DNA of 64,000 nucleotides from Caenorhabditis elegans (GCF_000002985.6 NC_003283.11:13268001-13332000), one strand, 5' to 3'. Positions 37,168 through 48,235 are shown, numbered from the stretch's first letter. The notes: generated from the letters alone by a model not told the origin. Translations and numbers: made by a program.

Positions 37168-39204
37168 ATGGAAGTACACGACGGTGCTTCCACATCAGAA
37201 TCAACTAGACACGAAGATCCTAACAGCACTGGAAGAGAAGAGTTTGATTTTTTCAAATAAATTATTGATTTTAATAGTTTATTTTTAGAACATCTATTCA
37301 AATTACACCTTCAAATGATATTTGGAACAAAGTTCGTTATAGTCATGTGCCAACTGCCATGAGATTACGAAGCTTGCTACTGTTCATTTCATCTTCATTT
37401 ATCAGTTTCATCGAAGCAATATCTGAAGTAAAAACTGTGAAAATTACACCTGCGGTGAGTTTGCCGAATGTGAAAACTTCATGTGAGCAAACGGTTATGT
37501 TTCAGGAAATTATCACAAGAATTGTCACGAGTTTTATCAATGGAAGTGTAGAGCAACCTCAAAGTTTTGTGAGTTTTTCTTCTTTCGTGAGTTACCTTCA
37601 CACAAATTACATTAAAGATTACGTCACTGGAAACAAGACAATTGAAAAATCTTGTTTATTTTCAAGTTCTAACGTTATTTTTTCTTTCAGAGCCACGAGA
37701 CGTTTCTGGACATTTTAATTGAAAAAATTCCAAATTCCGATGAGGTGATAAAAATCATTCTGAAGATTAAAAAACAGTCTCAATTACAGAAAGGAATGCA
37801 CTATCACGAAGTTTATCTTGCAATTTCCCCCATGGTTAATAATGTTAATTGGACAAGAATAAAGTTTGATAGAAGAGATGCAATGATGTGCTATAATAGT
37901 TTAACAAATATTCTACAAGTCTGTTTTGTGAGTTTTTGATTTTTTTAATTCTAGTGCAGTTAGTTCGGTCATAAGAAACTTTTGGTGAAACAGTTCAATC
38001 GATGACTTAATCAAATTGCACATACAAATTTTAGCGCAGTTAATAAATTAGGAGCACTCTAAAAATAATGCTTGATAGTGAATCAACCAATACTAAGCTA
38101 AGGTTTCAAGCAGAAATAGATTCACTTATTTTTTTGCAATGAAGTAATTTTCAGGAGCGAATCGGCCTTGCAAATCATGCAGAAGCTGATCAATTAGTTC
38201 TAGCAATTTACGTGACAAGTGTCTGGTGTTCCATTTTAAAGCAACGCCCTGAGCTGTCCCATCCTATACCAGACCAATGTGATTTTGAGTCTTACATGAA
38301 AACTTGGATTTTCCATCCTCATTTCGAAAACTTCTCCAAGGTGTTCGTAGCGTCATGTTGTCAAATTATGGAGTCGTCAGAGCACATGAAGACTACATGT
38401 TCCAAAGTTGAAACCCAAACACCTGAAACAGATCACCATGAAACACCAAAACCTTCATCTCTTCCAGCTTCACTACCAGAAGTTCAAGACACAATACCTG
38501 CAGAGCCTGCACCATCACTACAAATTCATCCATCTTGGAGAGCATCACCACATTTTAATCCATATATGGGATGTATGAATACTGTTCCTTTTGTCCCGTT
38601 GAATACACATGGGTTTTCATCTCATTCTGAGCACCATCAGAACTATCCACCTATGTTCCATTATTCTCCAGTTACACCTATACCCACTGCTCCGTCTGCA
38701 GAATTACCATCAACTACAAGAGCTCCAAAAAGAAAGCAATCAAAACAACAAAAACTGCCGAGCATTCACGAATTGGTAATAACTGGATTACATTACACCG
38801 TCATAAATAAAAATTTCAGACTGGTACTCTATGTAAGCCGAGTAACAAAAAGGGACCTAGACCAGGTACCAAATACAGGCAGCGAATAACGGTTTACACG
38901 ACGCCGTCTCGCAAGACATTTAAATCATATTTTGTTTGATTTTCAGGAACAGGAGTCAATAATACTACAGATCGAAGCCGAGAAAATAGCGATGAAACCA
39001 CAGGAGAGATATTCGAAACGAAAAATTAGTGAACGAACTAATATATCGTTGTATCAGGTTGAACTAAACACTATGAGAGAATATATTTGTTTCTATTTTC
39101 AGGTAAAAAGCTTTTTTAATCGCATAACAGCTGAACAAAGAAGACAACGATTGAACAATCCAGAAAAGCGCAGCAAAAATCGAAGAAAACTCCAATCCGT
39201 CTAA
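37168..39204 (+). CDS. Divergent homeodomain protein (single C-terminal homeodomain)
   Basis: Eight exons: 37168-37241, 37289-37454, 37506-37568, 37691-37927, 38155-38775, 38820-38891, 38947-39057, 39103-39204, giving 481 aa with consistent phases. Residues about 1-235 are helical and unrecognised. About 240-385 is Pro/His/Ser/Thr-rich and disordered. A basic stretch (PKRKQSKQQK) precedes the C-terminal homeodomain-like region (about 405-465), which ends QVKSFFNRITAEQRRQR. Aligning QVK with positions 44-46 puts Phe at 48 and 49, Asn at 50 and Arg at 51, so the canonical Asn51 is displaced. An intron splits the recognition helix between Gln44 and Val45. The 38820-38891 exon ends at ACG/GTTTAC, a weak donor chosen because it alone keeps phase and removes an in-frame TGA. 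Confidence 0.75.
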
Positions 39205-39589
39205 TTCATAATTTTTTACATTATCGGTATAATCTTCCAATTGAAAACTTGTAAATTTAACATGGAATGGGATAAACTCAACTTTGTTTTTAATTATTAG
39301 TTCTCACATTGGCATTTTTCAAACGTTAGGAGGTACGACTAGTTAGAGATTTTTTTGAATTTGAGTTTATTTAACTAAAAGAAGAGAAATAAACAAATAA
39401 AACGATCCGAATCCTAAAAGAGTTCAACTCGAGTAAAAGTTACAAAAAAAGATAATAGGGAACAGGTGAAACGGGGAGAAAGACGAAAACGGAGGTTAAA
39501 GTGTAGTTATAACCGGGGAATGTTGAGATCAATCAATTCACAGAACTGATATGGGGACATAAAAACCGTAACATTTTTGAACAATTGTT
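39205..39589. other. Intergenic, no gene seen
   Basis: 3' flank of the homeodomain-like gene, running into the LINE fragment. AATAAA motifs near 39390-39400 lie too far from the stop to assign with confidence. Confidence 0.35.
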
Positions 39590-40190
39590 TCAGACTGAGA
39601 TGATATGAGCAAAGAAATGCGTGGAGCATTTGTCCTTCCTAACTAAAATCATTGGGAGCCTATTTGAACTAGAGAAAGTAACAAATTGTCTAAGGTTAGA
39701 AAAATGAGAGGTACCTGTTAACAGTCTATACAGTAGTTTCAATTGAGCTTTAATTCTATCGTGTCTGGTGGAGTGGAGCTCCATTATACTGAGTCGATTT
39801 TCATAACAGGAGAATTTTGTATTGTATCTTTGAAGAACGCGCTTGTTAAGTGCCTCAGAGGTTGTTCAAGTTTTGCTGAAAGCAATGAGTTTGGGGAGGG
39901 AGCATAGACTTCAGAGCAGTAATTCATAATGGGAGCAACATAAGTTTTATAAAGGTGGGCGTAGAACTTTGGGGAATTGGAGGAGAATGCTTTGGTGTTT
40001 CCAGACCAACTAGTGCTCTCAATAAAAGCCTTGAAGATAAAATGAGAGAACAGAAGTGCGTATGTAAAACCTCTCGTCGGGTAACACATGTCTTTGAATC
40101 CTCTCTAATCTTTGATTTAGTGACTAAGCGAAGCGATACGCGGATCCTAACACTACACAAATGGAACACTTTTCAGGTGCTTCAGAATAC
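39590..40190 (-). mobile_element. Decayed non-LTR retrotransposon (LINE) fragment, reverse transcriptase C-terminus
   Basis: On the minus strand, conceptual translation of 39784-40089 gives AHLYKTYVAPIMNYCSEVYAP followed by SLLSAKLEQPLRHLTSAFF. This matches the pattern at the end of LINE reverse transcriptases (YKTYVRPILEYCSPVWSP, then an E-x-VQR-x-FT segment). After a stop and frame change at 39784, 39590-39784 continues with LHSTRHDRIKAQLKLLYRLLTG, the usual R-x-x-x-DLxxxYKIL-x-G ending. Stops and frame changes show it is dead. It lies antisense between two homeodomain-like genes. Confidence 0.7.
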
Positions 40191-40282
40191 TCGGCAGATT
40201 ATTGGGCTGTGGCAAAACTGGAGTTGAATTGAAAATGAAATACGAAGAATGTTTCAGGCTTCAAAAAAGAAAAATCCCCACC

Positions 40283-41423
40283 ATGTCACGCCATCATGTA
40301 ACTAAAGAAGGAGAGAAAAATGGCGAAACACTGTTCACTCCCGAACAGTTGCAACTGCTGAGAAGAGGTTTTGCGCCTTTATACCTTCAAGAAGCCTACA
40401 AAAATCAAGAGAAAGAGAGAAATTGGAGGAAAGAGATCGGAGGATATAAAATGAAACGACAACGGCTTCCAGCCATTACAGTTAGTCTTTTTTTTGGGGG
40501 GAAAAATTTGTAAAAAAATTTTCCCGTGGTGGAGAGTTGAACTCATATGCTCATTGAAAAAGTGCATTGAAAAAATTATTTTTTCTCGTACTATCTTTTA
40601 TTTAAAAACGTAGTTCATCATTAGCCTAATGCATTAGAGACTTTGTATGTAGTGGAAATTGTGATTTTGTGGGAGCTACCGTAGCTTTGGAAAGAAAACA
40701 AACTCTACCTTAGAGCCTTTAGTTCAGTGATATCCTCTTCTGAAACTGACAATTGTTTATGTTTAAGAATGTTTGTACGTAAGTTCTCAAACAGTTTGAC
40801 TTAATTTAAAATAGTGACCAAAATTTATAATAACCGATAGTTTCAGTGCACTCTATCACTGAACTACAACCTCTATGATTGTCAGTTATTATTAAGTTAC
40901 AGAAGTTCGAGTTTTAAAGCAAATACCATTCCAGGGTCGACAGAAAGCTATGCTTCTGCAAGTTATGGACCGTACGAAATGGCCACAAGGCTCAGTCGAT
41001 CGGCAGAAAGTTGCCGATAAGGTAAATTTGGCATACCATCAGGTAGACTATAGTTGGATCTTGAACTATTTCATTTCTGTTTTTCAGATAACACATCAAT
41101 ACCGTGTTCACCCAGAAAACCAGATGTACATGCAAAACAGCAAACGGCAGACTAGAGAGAAGATTACTGTAAGTTACTAATCGGTTTTAATTCTTGAAAT
41201 AAAATAGGAATCGTGTATTCTTTTTAGTCTGAGCAGAAGTTCCAACTTGAGAAAGCTTTGCTGGAAAATCCCAAGCCACTAATGGGAAGTGTGGACCGAG
41301 AACATTTTCGTCGAGAGAAATGCCCAACTGTTCGCCGCGACCAGGTAAAGCAGAAATATAACTTTAATTTTCTGAAAATTACTTTATACATTTCAGTTTG
41401 AACACTTTCTCAAGAGAAATTAA
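40283..41423 (+). CDS. Small protein with tandem degenerate homeodomain-like units
   Basis: Five exons: 40283-40480, 40935-41042, 41088-41168, 41228-41344, 41397-41423, all phase 0, giving 176 aa. A trans-splice-like acceptor (GAATGTTTCAG) ends about 26 nt before the ATG. Two related units are visible. Unit 1 (about 60-125) has KRQRLPAITGRQKAMLLQVM, GSVDRQKVADKVNL and YHQITHQYRV. Unit 2 (about 120-176) has KRQTREKITSEQKFQLEKAL, GSVDREHFRR and ends RRDQFEHFLKRN. The R-x-R-x-x-IT start and Q-x-x-x-x/F-x end match a homeodomain skeleton, but the W-F-x-N-R-R recognition core is missing and unit 2 stops where helix 3 should continue. A TPEQLQLLRRGF segment at the N-terminus may be a third. The role is unknown; loss of DNA binding is likely. 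Confidence 0.65.
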
Positions 41424-41527
41424 TATATACATAATCAACATTTGAATAGTTTTTCACTGGACTCTGGCTTCCCGGTTCACCTTCTACAGTTCATAATTAC
41501 GTTAATTGCTTCTCTTTGAAGACCATT

Positions 41528-41602
41528 GACATTAGGGGGTAATTTCCCCTAATGTCATACATCTCTTATCTTTTCGCAATATGATAATAAGAGATATGTT
41601 TC
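41528..41602. repeat. Two adjacent short inverted repeats
   Basis: First is a perfect 11 bp stem, GACATTAGGGG, a seven-base loop around TAATTT, then CCCCTAATGTC (about 41528-41556). Directly after comes a second pair, CATCTCTTAT and ATAAGAGATATG (about 41559-41602). This could be RNA structure in the 3' UTR of the upstream gene or a small MITE remnant. Confidence 0.55.
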
Positions 41603-41908
41603 TCTTCTTTGAGCTTTCACATGCTCTCCGCTATATCTCGTTTCCAACATAATCATTCATAACATAAACTCACCACATCTCACGTATCAATTTATTATAT
41701 AGCACAGCTTTACTTCTTTTTTCGAATTTCACATTTCATTATTGTTTCCACTGCCATTTAATACATTGTCCCACGACATTTATTTATTTTATTTTTTACT
41801 TGACTGGTTGCCTTAAACTTTAAATGCTATGTGTTTTTTCATCCACGGGTTTTATGCACGACCTGGTCCCAACACTAACAAACTTAAGAATTACTGCCGA
41901 AAAATGTG

Positions 41909-41975
41909 TGCGCCTTTGAGTAGTACTGTAGTTTCTACACCCATTCTACAGTACTCCTTGAAGTCGCACTTTGGA
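41909..41975. repeat. Dispersed repeat fragment with ACTGTAG/CTACAGT palindrome
   Basis: GCGCCTTTGAGTAGTACTGTAG followed 18 nt later by CTACAGTACTCC forms an imperfect palindrome. The GCGCCTTT-AGTACTGTAG motif is typical of a common worm interspersed repeat. Assignment is from memory of the motif; boundaries are approximate. Confidence 0.45.
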
Positions 41976-42346
41976 GGAATATTCATTGTTTGATTTTTGC
42001 CGTATGCTCCCACTCTCTTAATAAAACTTAAATTATAATATTCTAAACTATGAATTTCTTGAATGTCTACAGTGATGCTACGTTTTCACCCTGTAGAAGT
42101 TGGAAGCTGAATTTAATAAAATCACAAGTCGCCTTCCCATAGCTTGGAATATCTATGAGAAAAAATTGTTCACAAGAAAAAAATTAAACAAACCACGATT
42201 TTATAGCACAATTTGAATACATAATAGCAATGGAAATGAACTATAAATCCACATAGATTTAAAGTGAATGGTTGGCTGGTGAGTGGTGAAAAATGAGACC
42301 AAACGTTGTGATATTATGGCAAGAAATTGGAGAGAAAGACGACGAA

Positions 42347-44245
42347 TTATTCGTTGATTGGTGTTGGCTCTTCAGTCGACTCCACGACCTGCTCCTCGGT
42401 GACGACAGCAACGTCGACTCCATCTCCCGATTTGCGCTTTTTGGTTTCCTCTGGAGCCTCCTCGGAAGCTGGCCGCTTAGTTGGACGACGAACCATACTG
42501 CTGATGTCAGTAGCTTCAGTTACATCAGCAACCTTGGCAAGCATAGCAGCAGCTCCTTCGAGTTCTTTCTTGGCATCTGATTTCAACTTTTCGGTTTGTT
42601 CAGCAGAGGCACGAGCATCAACGATGAAAGCATCAAGTTCTGGAATGATCCCGTCCAACTCCTTGATTTCAGACTGAATATCACTCTTCGCGTCGTCCGA
42701 GACAGTCTCCAACTGCTTCTTCAACTCCTCCGACTTGGCAATAAGGATATTCTTAGTATCATTGAAGTGAGCTGCAGCCTGTTCGAATAACGAGTCCGAG
42801 CTGAAGGCCTTAGCCAGAAGATGAGTTGTGTTTGCAATAACACGAGAAGTTGCTGGAAGATGCACCGTTTGGATCGAAATAGCTTCGGTTAAATCTTTTT
42901 GTGCTTGTTCATACTTGGAATCAGCAATTCCATGCTCTCCGAGAGAAGTGAGGACATCGGCGAGATTCAACTTCCACATCTTGATGGCTTCCCCGTCCAC
43001 AGTGCTTTCGGCTGCAAGACTAGCAGCCTTCTTGTCAGCAATGCAACGAGAAGTCTGAAGTTTTGAATGTTCACACTGCCTGATATAATGTCTTAATTAC
43101 CTCGAGAAGTTCCCAAGCCAACTTCATTGAATCGGCTTCATCGTCTTCGGCTTCATCGTCCTCCTCGGCTTCACCGTCAACTTCTGCGGTTTGTCCAACT
43201 TCTTTCTCGTCATTAACTTCTTCGACACCCTCCATCTCTACGTCTTCCGTTGGATCCACCGTAGCCTCATTCTCGACGACCTCCTCTTCTTCCTGATTTT
43301 GTTCGTCGGAGTTCTCAACATCCTTTTCCACACTGTCCTCCTCAGCTTCTTTTTGTTCTGTCTTGACAGCCTCGTCAGCAACGGTCTCAGGCTCCTCGGA
43401 CGCGACTCCAAGAGCTTCTTCTACTTTTTGCTTGATTTCAGCTCGCTCGTCTTCTGAACATTTATTCATTGAAGAAGAAAAGAAAAATAAAACAAAACTG
43501 AATCTTACGTGGAACATCTTCAGGGTTTTCGACGATGCCGTCTTGAACTTCTTCCTCTCCCTCAGCCATCTTTGGAACGTCGGTCAATGCGTTGGCTAGC
43601 ACTCTATCCTCCAGCTTTCCAACTTCAAGAAGGGCCTTTCCATAGAGGAAGTTGGCTTCAAAGGTGTCCTCATGAGCATCTCCAAAAACTTCAGCAGCAA
43701 TGGAAGCAGCAACACTGAGTACGTCTACGGCCTTGTCGAAAACATCAGTCCTCATGAAGCGGCGCCCAGCAATGATATTTTCCGAGAGGCTCTTTCTCCT
43801 GGAATAAAAACCGTTGATTTGAAAAAAAAAAGACGGTAAAACTATACTTTTGCTCAGGTGAAATCTCCTCGACTGGGTTTTCTGGAACTACAAGTTCGCC
43901 TTCAATCTCTTTCTGGGAAGTTTCAGAATCTTCGATTGAAGTACCAATTGACACTTCCATTGAAGCCTTTTCGTCTTCAACCACGGCTGGAGTTTCACTC
44001 GAAGTGTTTGTCTCTTGAGCACCAGTAGATGCTTCAGCAACATCCTTAACATCGGAGGCTGCAGCTTCGGTTGGAGAGTTTTCCGATGCAGTCTTCTCGT
44101 TAGTAGTGGCGGAATCAGTGGATGGAGTAGTCTCTTCAGCAACATTAGTCATTGCGACTTTCTCTTCGCCCGTTGAGTCGACATTCTTCGCGATCGTTTC
44201 CTTATCATGAGCGATAATGTTAGTAGAATCAGCAAAAGCGCTCAT
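42347..44245 (-). CDS. nasp-2: NASP-family histone chaperone (SHNi-TPR)
   Basis: Four exons on minus: 43848-44245, 43509-43798, 43101-43453, 42347-43054, giving 582 aa. Residues 1-132 are Ser/Thr/Glu-rich. A first TPR is about 140-200 (RRFMRTDVFDKAVDVLSVAA...YGKALLEVGKLED). A long Glu/Asp-rich acidic insertion of over 100 residues follows, then the SHNi-TPR block about 335-430 (KLAWELLETSRCI, LNLADVLTSLGEHGIADSKY, YEQAQKDLTEAISIQ). A coiled-coil helix (SEELKKQLETVSDDAKSDIQ) and a C-terminal KKRKSGDG nuclear signal complete it. This order (TPR split by an acidic tract, then SHNi-TPR) is that of NASP/Hif1/Sim3, which bind histone H3 and H3-H4 for nuclear delivery. C. elegans has two NASP genes; the number is recalled from memory, and the family call is firmer than the symbol. 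Confidence 0.9.
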
Positions 44246-44422
44246 TATGAAGTTAGTAGTCTGAAAATAATAGATGTGAGAAAAATAAGTGAGATGTTGT
44301 TGTAACAAAACAGTAAAGCAATAGAGAGAAACACGAATTAAAATAGAATTAACAAAATGAATGAGAGAAAAGCAAAGAGTTCACGAATGAAATTAAATTC
44401 TCATTTTCCTCCAAATGCGAAA

Positions 44423-44463
44423 TTTTCCCGCCTTATCGTTTTTAAATTGCAAAATTTCGCGCC
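44423..44463 (-). promoter_or_regulatory. Two E2F-like sites upstream of the NASP gene
   Basis: TTTTCCCGCC (44423-44432) and TTTCGCGCC (44455-44463) both match the E2F/DP consensus TTTSSCGC. They sit about 180-220 bp upstream of the NASP ATG (44245). E2F sites are characteristic of S-phase genes, and NASP handles newly made histones, so cell-cycle control is plausible. Site matches only; occupancy is not known. Confidence 0.5.
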
Positions 44464-45597
44464 AAGTGCATTCTGTCTATTCTGTCGTGGCGGGACGCGG
44501 AGCCAGGGAAAGTGGCAGCGCCTTTAATTTCACTACGGTTTTATCTAATAAAGTGGACCTACCAGCTACCAGCTGTTAGCTACCAGCTCAACAGCGCTGA
44601 TTATAATAATCGATTACAGAATATAGTTTGAAAATCGTGAAAAAGATTTAAGTCAAAGTTGAGTATATTTGAACTCGGATTCTCCTAGGTCGTCTGTCAT
44701 CCTTGTCGAAGCAGATATATCGTTCCATTTTCATTATTGATGACGTCGAAATCAATTCATTTTTCTAAATAATTCTCAACTCTTCACACTCAATAAAACA
44801 TGAAGACAACAAAGAACTATTGAAGAGAGACTGCGGTTTCCTACAGCGATGAAGAAATATTTTTGAATCATGGAGATCTTTACAGAAATAAAATGTTACA
44901 GGACCGAAGTCGGAAGAAGATGCTTCCACTTCAGGTCATTTTTATCCGCTCCAAAAGGACGCCATCTAAAATATCTTTTTCCCCATGAATTAGAAAAACA
45001 TTATATTCGGATCGGTGCAGAAATCACTGGATGCCATGAGACATCAGGTGTTTATGAGCTTTACAAAATTCCCCTTTTTATAATCATTCTTTTGGTGTTC
45101 AATTAGAAGAAACCTAATTATTTCGGTGGCATCAAGACAATGTTCCTTTTTTGCCAGAGTTTGAAAAAGTTTTCGCAAAATTTAATTGTTACCATAAGCA
45201 ACGATGCTCCGATATTTCGGTTGCGCCTTGTTTAATGTCAATCGATTTCTAGGCCGTCGGCCGTGTACTCCTCGTGAAATATTTTCGCAATGATGCTTTT
45301 TAAAATGCTTCTCATGATTTTTTATTGCTTATTTAATGAATTCTTACTTTTAAATTTAGAATTGTCAGTTAAAATATTTATTTTATAACCATCTTATACA
45401 TACATACATTTTTGATTCACATGAAATCCGAAAACCACTCATCTTTTGTGACAATTGTGATTTTCTTAATTTCGAAAGTATACAACTTCTAAATCTTGCT
45501 CAAATTGTTTTATTATTTTTATCATATCTTATTGAGTTTTTACGCAATCATTTTAATTAATGGAATTTCTCTAGGCGGGTCCTCACGAAATCACCCG
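44464..45597. other. Divergent intergenic region with an orphan ORF
   Basis: Between the minus NASP gene and the plus AT-hook gene. Two overlapping frames at 44830-45106 look mildly coding (one contains HGDLYRNKMLQDRSRKKMLP, another GRHLKYLFPHELEKHYIRIG) but cannot be joined by good splice sites. Possibly a pseudogene scrap. A short direct repeat of ACCAGCT units occurs near 44560-44590. Confidence 0.3.
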
Positions 45598-47487
45598 ATG
45601 GTGGAAGGCGATGTCGACGAATCGGCGTCCGGGACGTCGGGAACCAACAAGAAAATTTTGTTCACAAAAAAGTATGTTGTTAAAATATATATTCTTGATT
45701 AAAAAATTAATTAAAATTTTTAGACCCTCGGTATGGAAAGATTTTGATAATTGGATAAATGACGAGCCAGAAAATCGATACGACTTATTTCAAGTGGTAA
45801 AATCTGCAATGCTTCTTCAATCAGGATATACAACTATTTTGATGGATCAAGTAACTGATAATGGAGCTGATGAATTGAGAATATCTGTGAGTTGTTAATG
45901 TCTTTGTAGCTTAATTTCAACTAATTATTTTCAGCTAGAATATTCCAATTTCATAAAAATTGTCAATAGCACGAAATTGGTAGTAGGCAAAGAACAATGT
46001 CCACCTTCAAATGTTTTCACCCTGCTTGCGGAAATATTTGCAAATACACCCGGAAATACTTCGGAAGTCGGGCGAATCAGTACTTGGTTGACCAGCCATC
46101 TTGGAGCTCTATTGCATAATGATGTAATCTGGAAGATCCATTTTTTCGATCCCGATCTTTTTCGCTCTGTATACTGGCAGTTGATATTTACATTGAAGTT
46201 AGCTCCAGGCGATACGGAAAATCTGGAAGAAGACGAAAATTATGCAAAGCTATTGTTCTCCTGTTTTATCACTGCCGTTATGGTTGCACTTTGGCATGAT
46301 CACGAGATGTCGTTCAATTCAATATGTCCTGACTATCTAAAACCTGAAACTGCTTCTGAATATATGGTGATGTTAATTTCGTCGCCTCCATTTAGGAGTC
46401 TATCACAATTTTTCCTTTTTGGACTTCATCTTCTTGGAAAGTATCAGTCGGAAGGCGGTTGTGTAGTGGTTCGGGAAGAAGCATATATTGCAGAAATCAG
46501 ACAAAATGACGAAGAAAAGGTAAGAATTTTAAAAATTAAATAGTTAAAATTTCAATCCTTCACAGAAAGGTTTCTTCTGGAATATAGTTACATATCTTAA
46601 TAGTTTCAGAGACAAAGTATTGAAACTCGGACTAACTTGATTTCCGATGACATGGTTTATGACGACGGAGAAGATCTATTGGAACAAATCGATCGAGTTC
46701 AGCAGTTACATGAAGCACATTGTATTGTTCTGTTGAAAAAGGGGTTTCTCAAAGCTCCCGATGGCTTCAAAATAGTTCAAAAAGGTGGCCGACCAAGAAA
46801 ATATCCTGCAAGTGCTACTAAAAAGCGAAAGGTTGATGGAGCAACAATATCGGGTGAAGTAGAGGATAGACAACCGCATCAAAGCCCTCGTCTTCAGAAG
46901 AAAACACCGAGATCGTCGCCAAAGAAAAAAATGAGCAAGGAATCTCCGATAAACCATCAGAAAGAGCCCATTGATGAGCAAAAACCTTCTACATCATTGC
47001 CCATTTATTCTGTTGCCACGCTGAAGCCACGTCGAAAAGTTGTCAAAACGGCGGACGAAGTTGGACTATGTGCACCAATTTTTGTAATGCAATCTGAACT
47101 TCTCAAAAAGTTCAGAGAAGAGGTTCAACGTCGGTATGCCGAAGGATCTAGTGCTAGTGACCAGGAAAGAGTTCGAAATATGGTTTATGAAGCATATGAC
47201 AATATATATCATATTAATCGACTCTCGGCAAATGAAGGGCCTCGGATCCTCACATCAGACCAGAAGTTGGTAATGCAGCAATATAAAACAACATTTCGCC
47301 AAGGTCCTACTTTTGCAGAAGAAACTGAAAGCGATGTAGAGGAAGAGGAGGAAAAGAAAGTTGTGGAAGTTGTGGTAAGTAAATATTTAAACATGGAATT
47401 TTTGAAATTATCTTTTTTTACTTTCAGACTGCAAAAGTGATCAAAGGCTCGGCGAAATCTTCAAAAAAGTTCAAACGTCGTTACTGA
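45598..47487 (+). CDS. AT-hook nuclear protein of unknown function
   Basis: Five exons: 45598-45671, 45724-45886, 45935-46519, 46610-47374, 47428-47487, giving 548 aa. A TTTCTCTAG acceptor lies just upstream of the ATG. Residues about 25-275 are a folded-looking, mainly helical region rich in Trp/Phe (KPSVWKDFDNWINDEPENRY, LALWHDHEMSFN-like) that I do not recognise. At about 325-335 is KGGRPRKYP, an AT-hook core (GRPRK), followed by a basic Ser/Pro-rich tract (SPRLQKKTPRSSPKKKMSKE). A further helical segment and a Glu-rich stretch precede a basic C-terminus (KSSKKFKRRY). Expected to be nuclear and to bind AT-rich DNA or chromatin. If memory serves it is C50B6.3, which has no named function. 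Confidence 0.85.
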
Positions 47488-48235
47488 AAATGTTCTGAAA
47501 TCTAGATTATGTGTGTCTGTATATATTATTCTATATTTATTTCATGTGGCTTTAAAATTCCCGTCTAGCTGTTATAATCTTATGATATTTTGAAAATTTG
47601 AAAATTTTATTGATATTCTGCGTGCCTATATGATATCCGCTGTATTCATCTATCTCGTGATGTTCCCCGTTTTACCTACCTCGGAATATTTCCAATTGCA
47701 TCATGCATTAATTGTACGAGGATACTCATCGATTCACCCCCTAAACATTCATTATTACTTTATTGACTTAACCGCTTATAAAAATGAATACGAATAAACT
47801 GTAAAATATAACAATCAAGAATTGTTTCTTCTCAACTTCCCCTCCAACATTAAAAAAGTTTATAAGCTGTTGTGGCTTGTACCGTCGAAATATCGACTTA
47901 GAAACGCGCTTCACGGCCATTTGATCACGCTCCGCCTCCGAACACTGGGTCTCGTTAGGTATTGGATCCAAAACCGTCAATTCATACGGTTTCAATCATT
48001 TTTGCCGATCAGATGAAATCGACATAAATAATTTAAAACGTTTGAAGTTGACAGTTTTACCATGACCTAATTTTTGGGGCGGAGCATTTTCATTTAGTCG
48101 TGGAGCGAGCTTGCATATATTTAGATATCAGAGGCCATTTTTCTACGTCTTCATAATATCAGTAGTAGCTACATCTGAACTTTTCCAAAAGCCTTGTATC
48201 GATGGACCTGCTTTCTAAAAGTTTGCTGTGTAATA
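47488..48235. other. Intergenic, with one weak minus-strand ORF
   Basis: 3' flank of the AT-hook gene. On the minus strand 47768-47994 is open, with coding-like codon use and a hydrophobic C-terminal segment, but the ORF begins directly after a stop with no ATG before the internal MAVKRVSK (about 47919). Not called as a gene. Confidence 0.3.

Larger units (their letters stand above)
41424..42346. other. Intergenic spacer with hairpins and a dispersed repeat
   Basis: Lies between convergent gene ends (stop at 41423 on plus and stop at 42347 on minus). It contains two adjacent short hairpins (41528-41602) and a repeat fragment (41909-41975). No ORF supported. Confidence 0.4.

Noticed and set aside
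42293-43599. Plus-strand ORFs across the NASP gene
   Set aside because: Antisense shadows of acidic and Ala-rich NASP exons, which have consistent minus-strand splicing.
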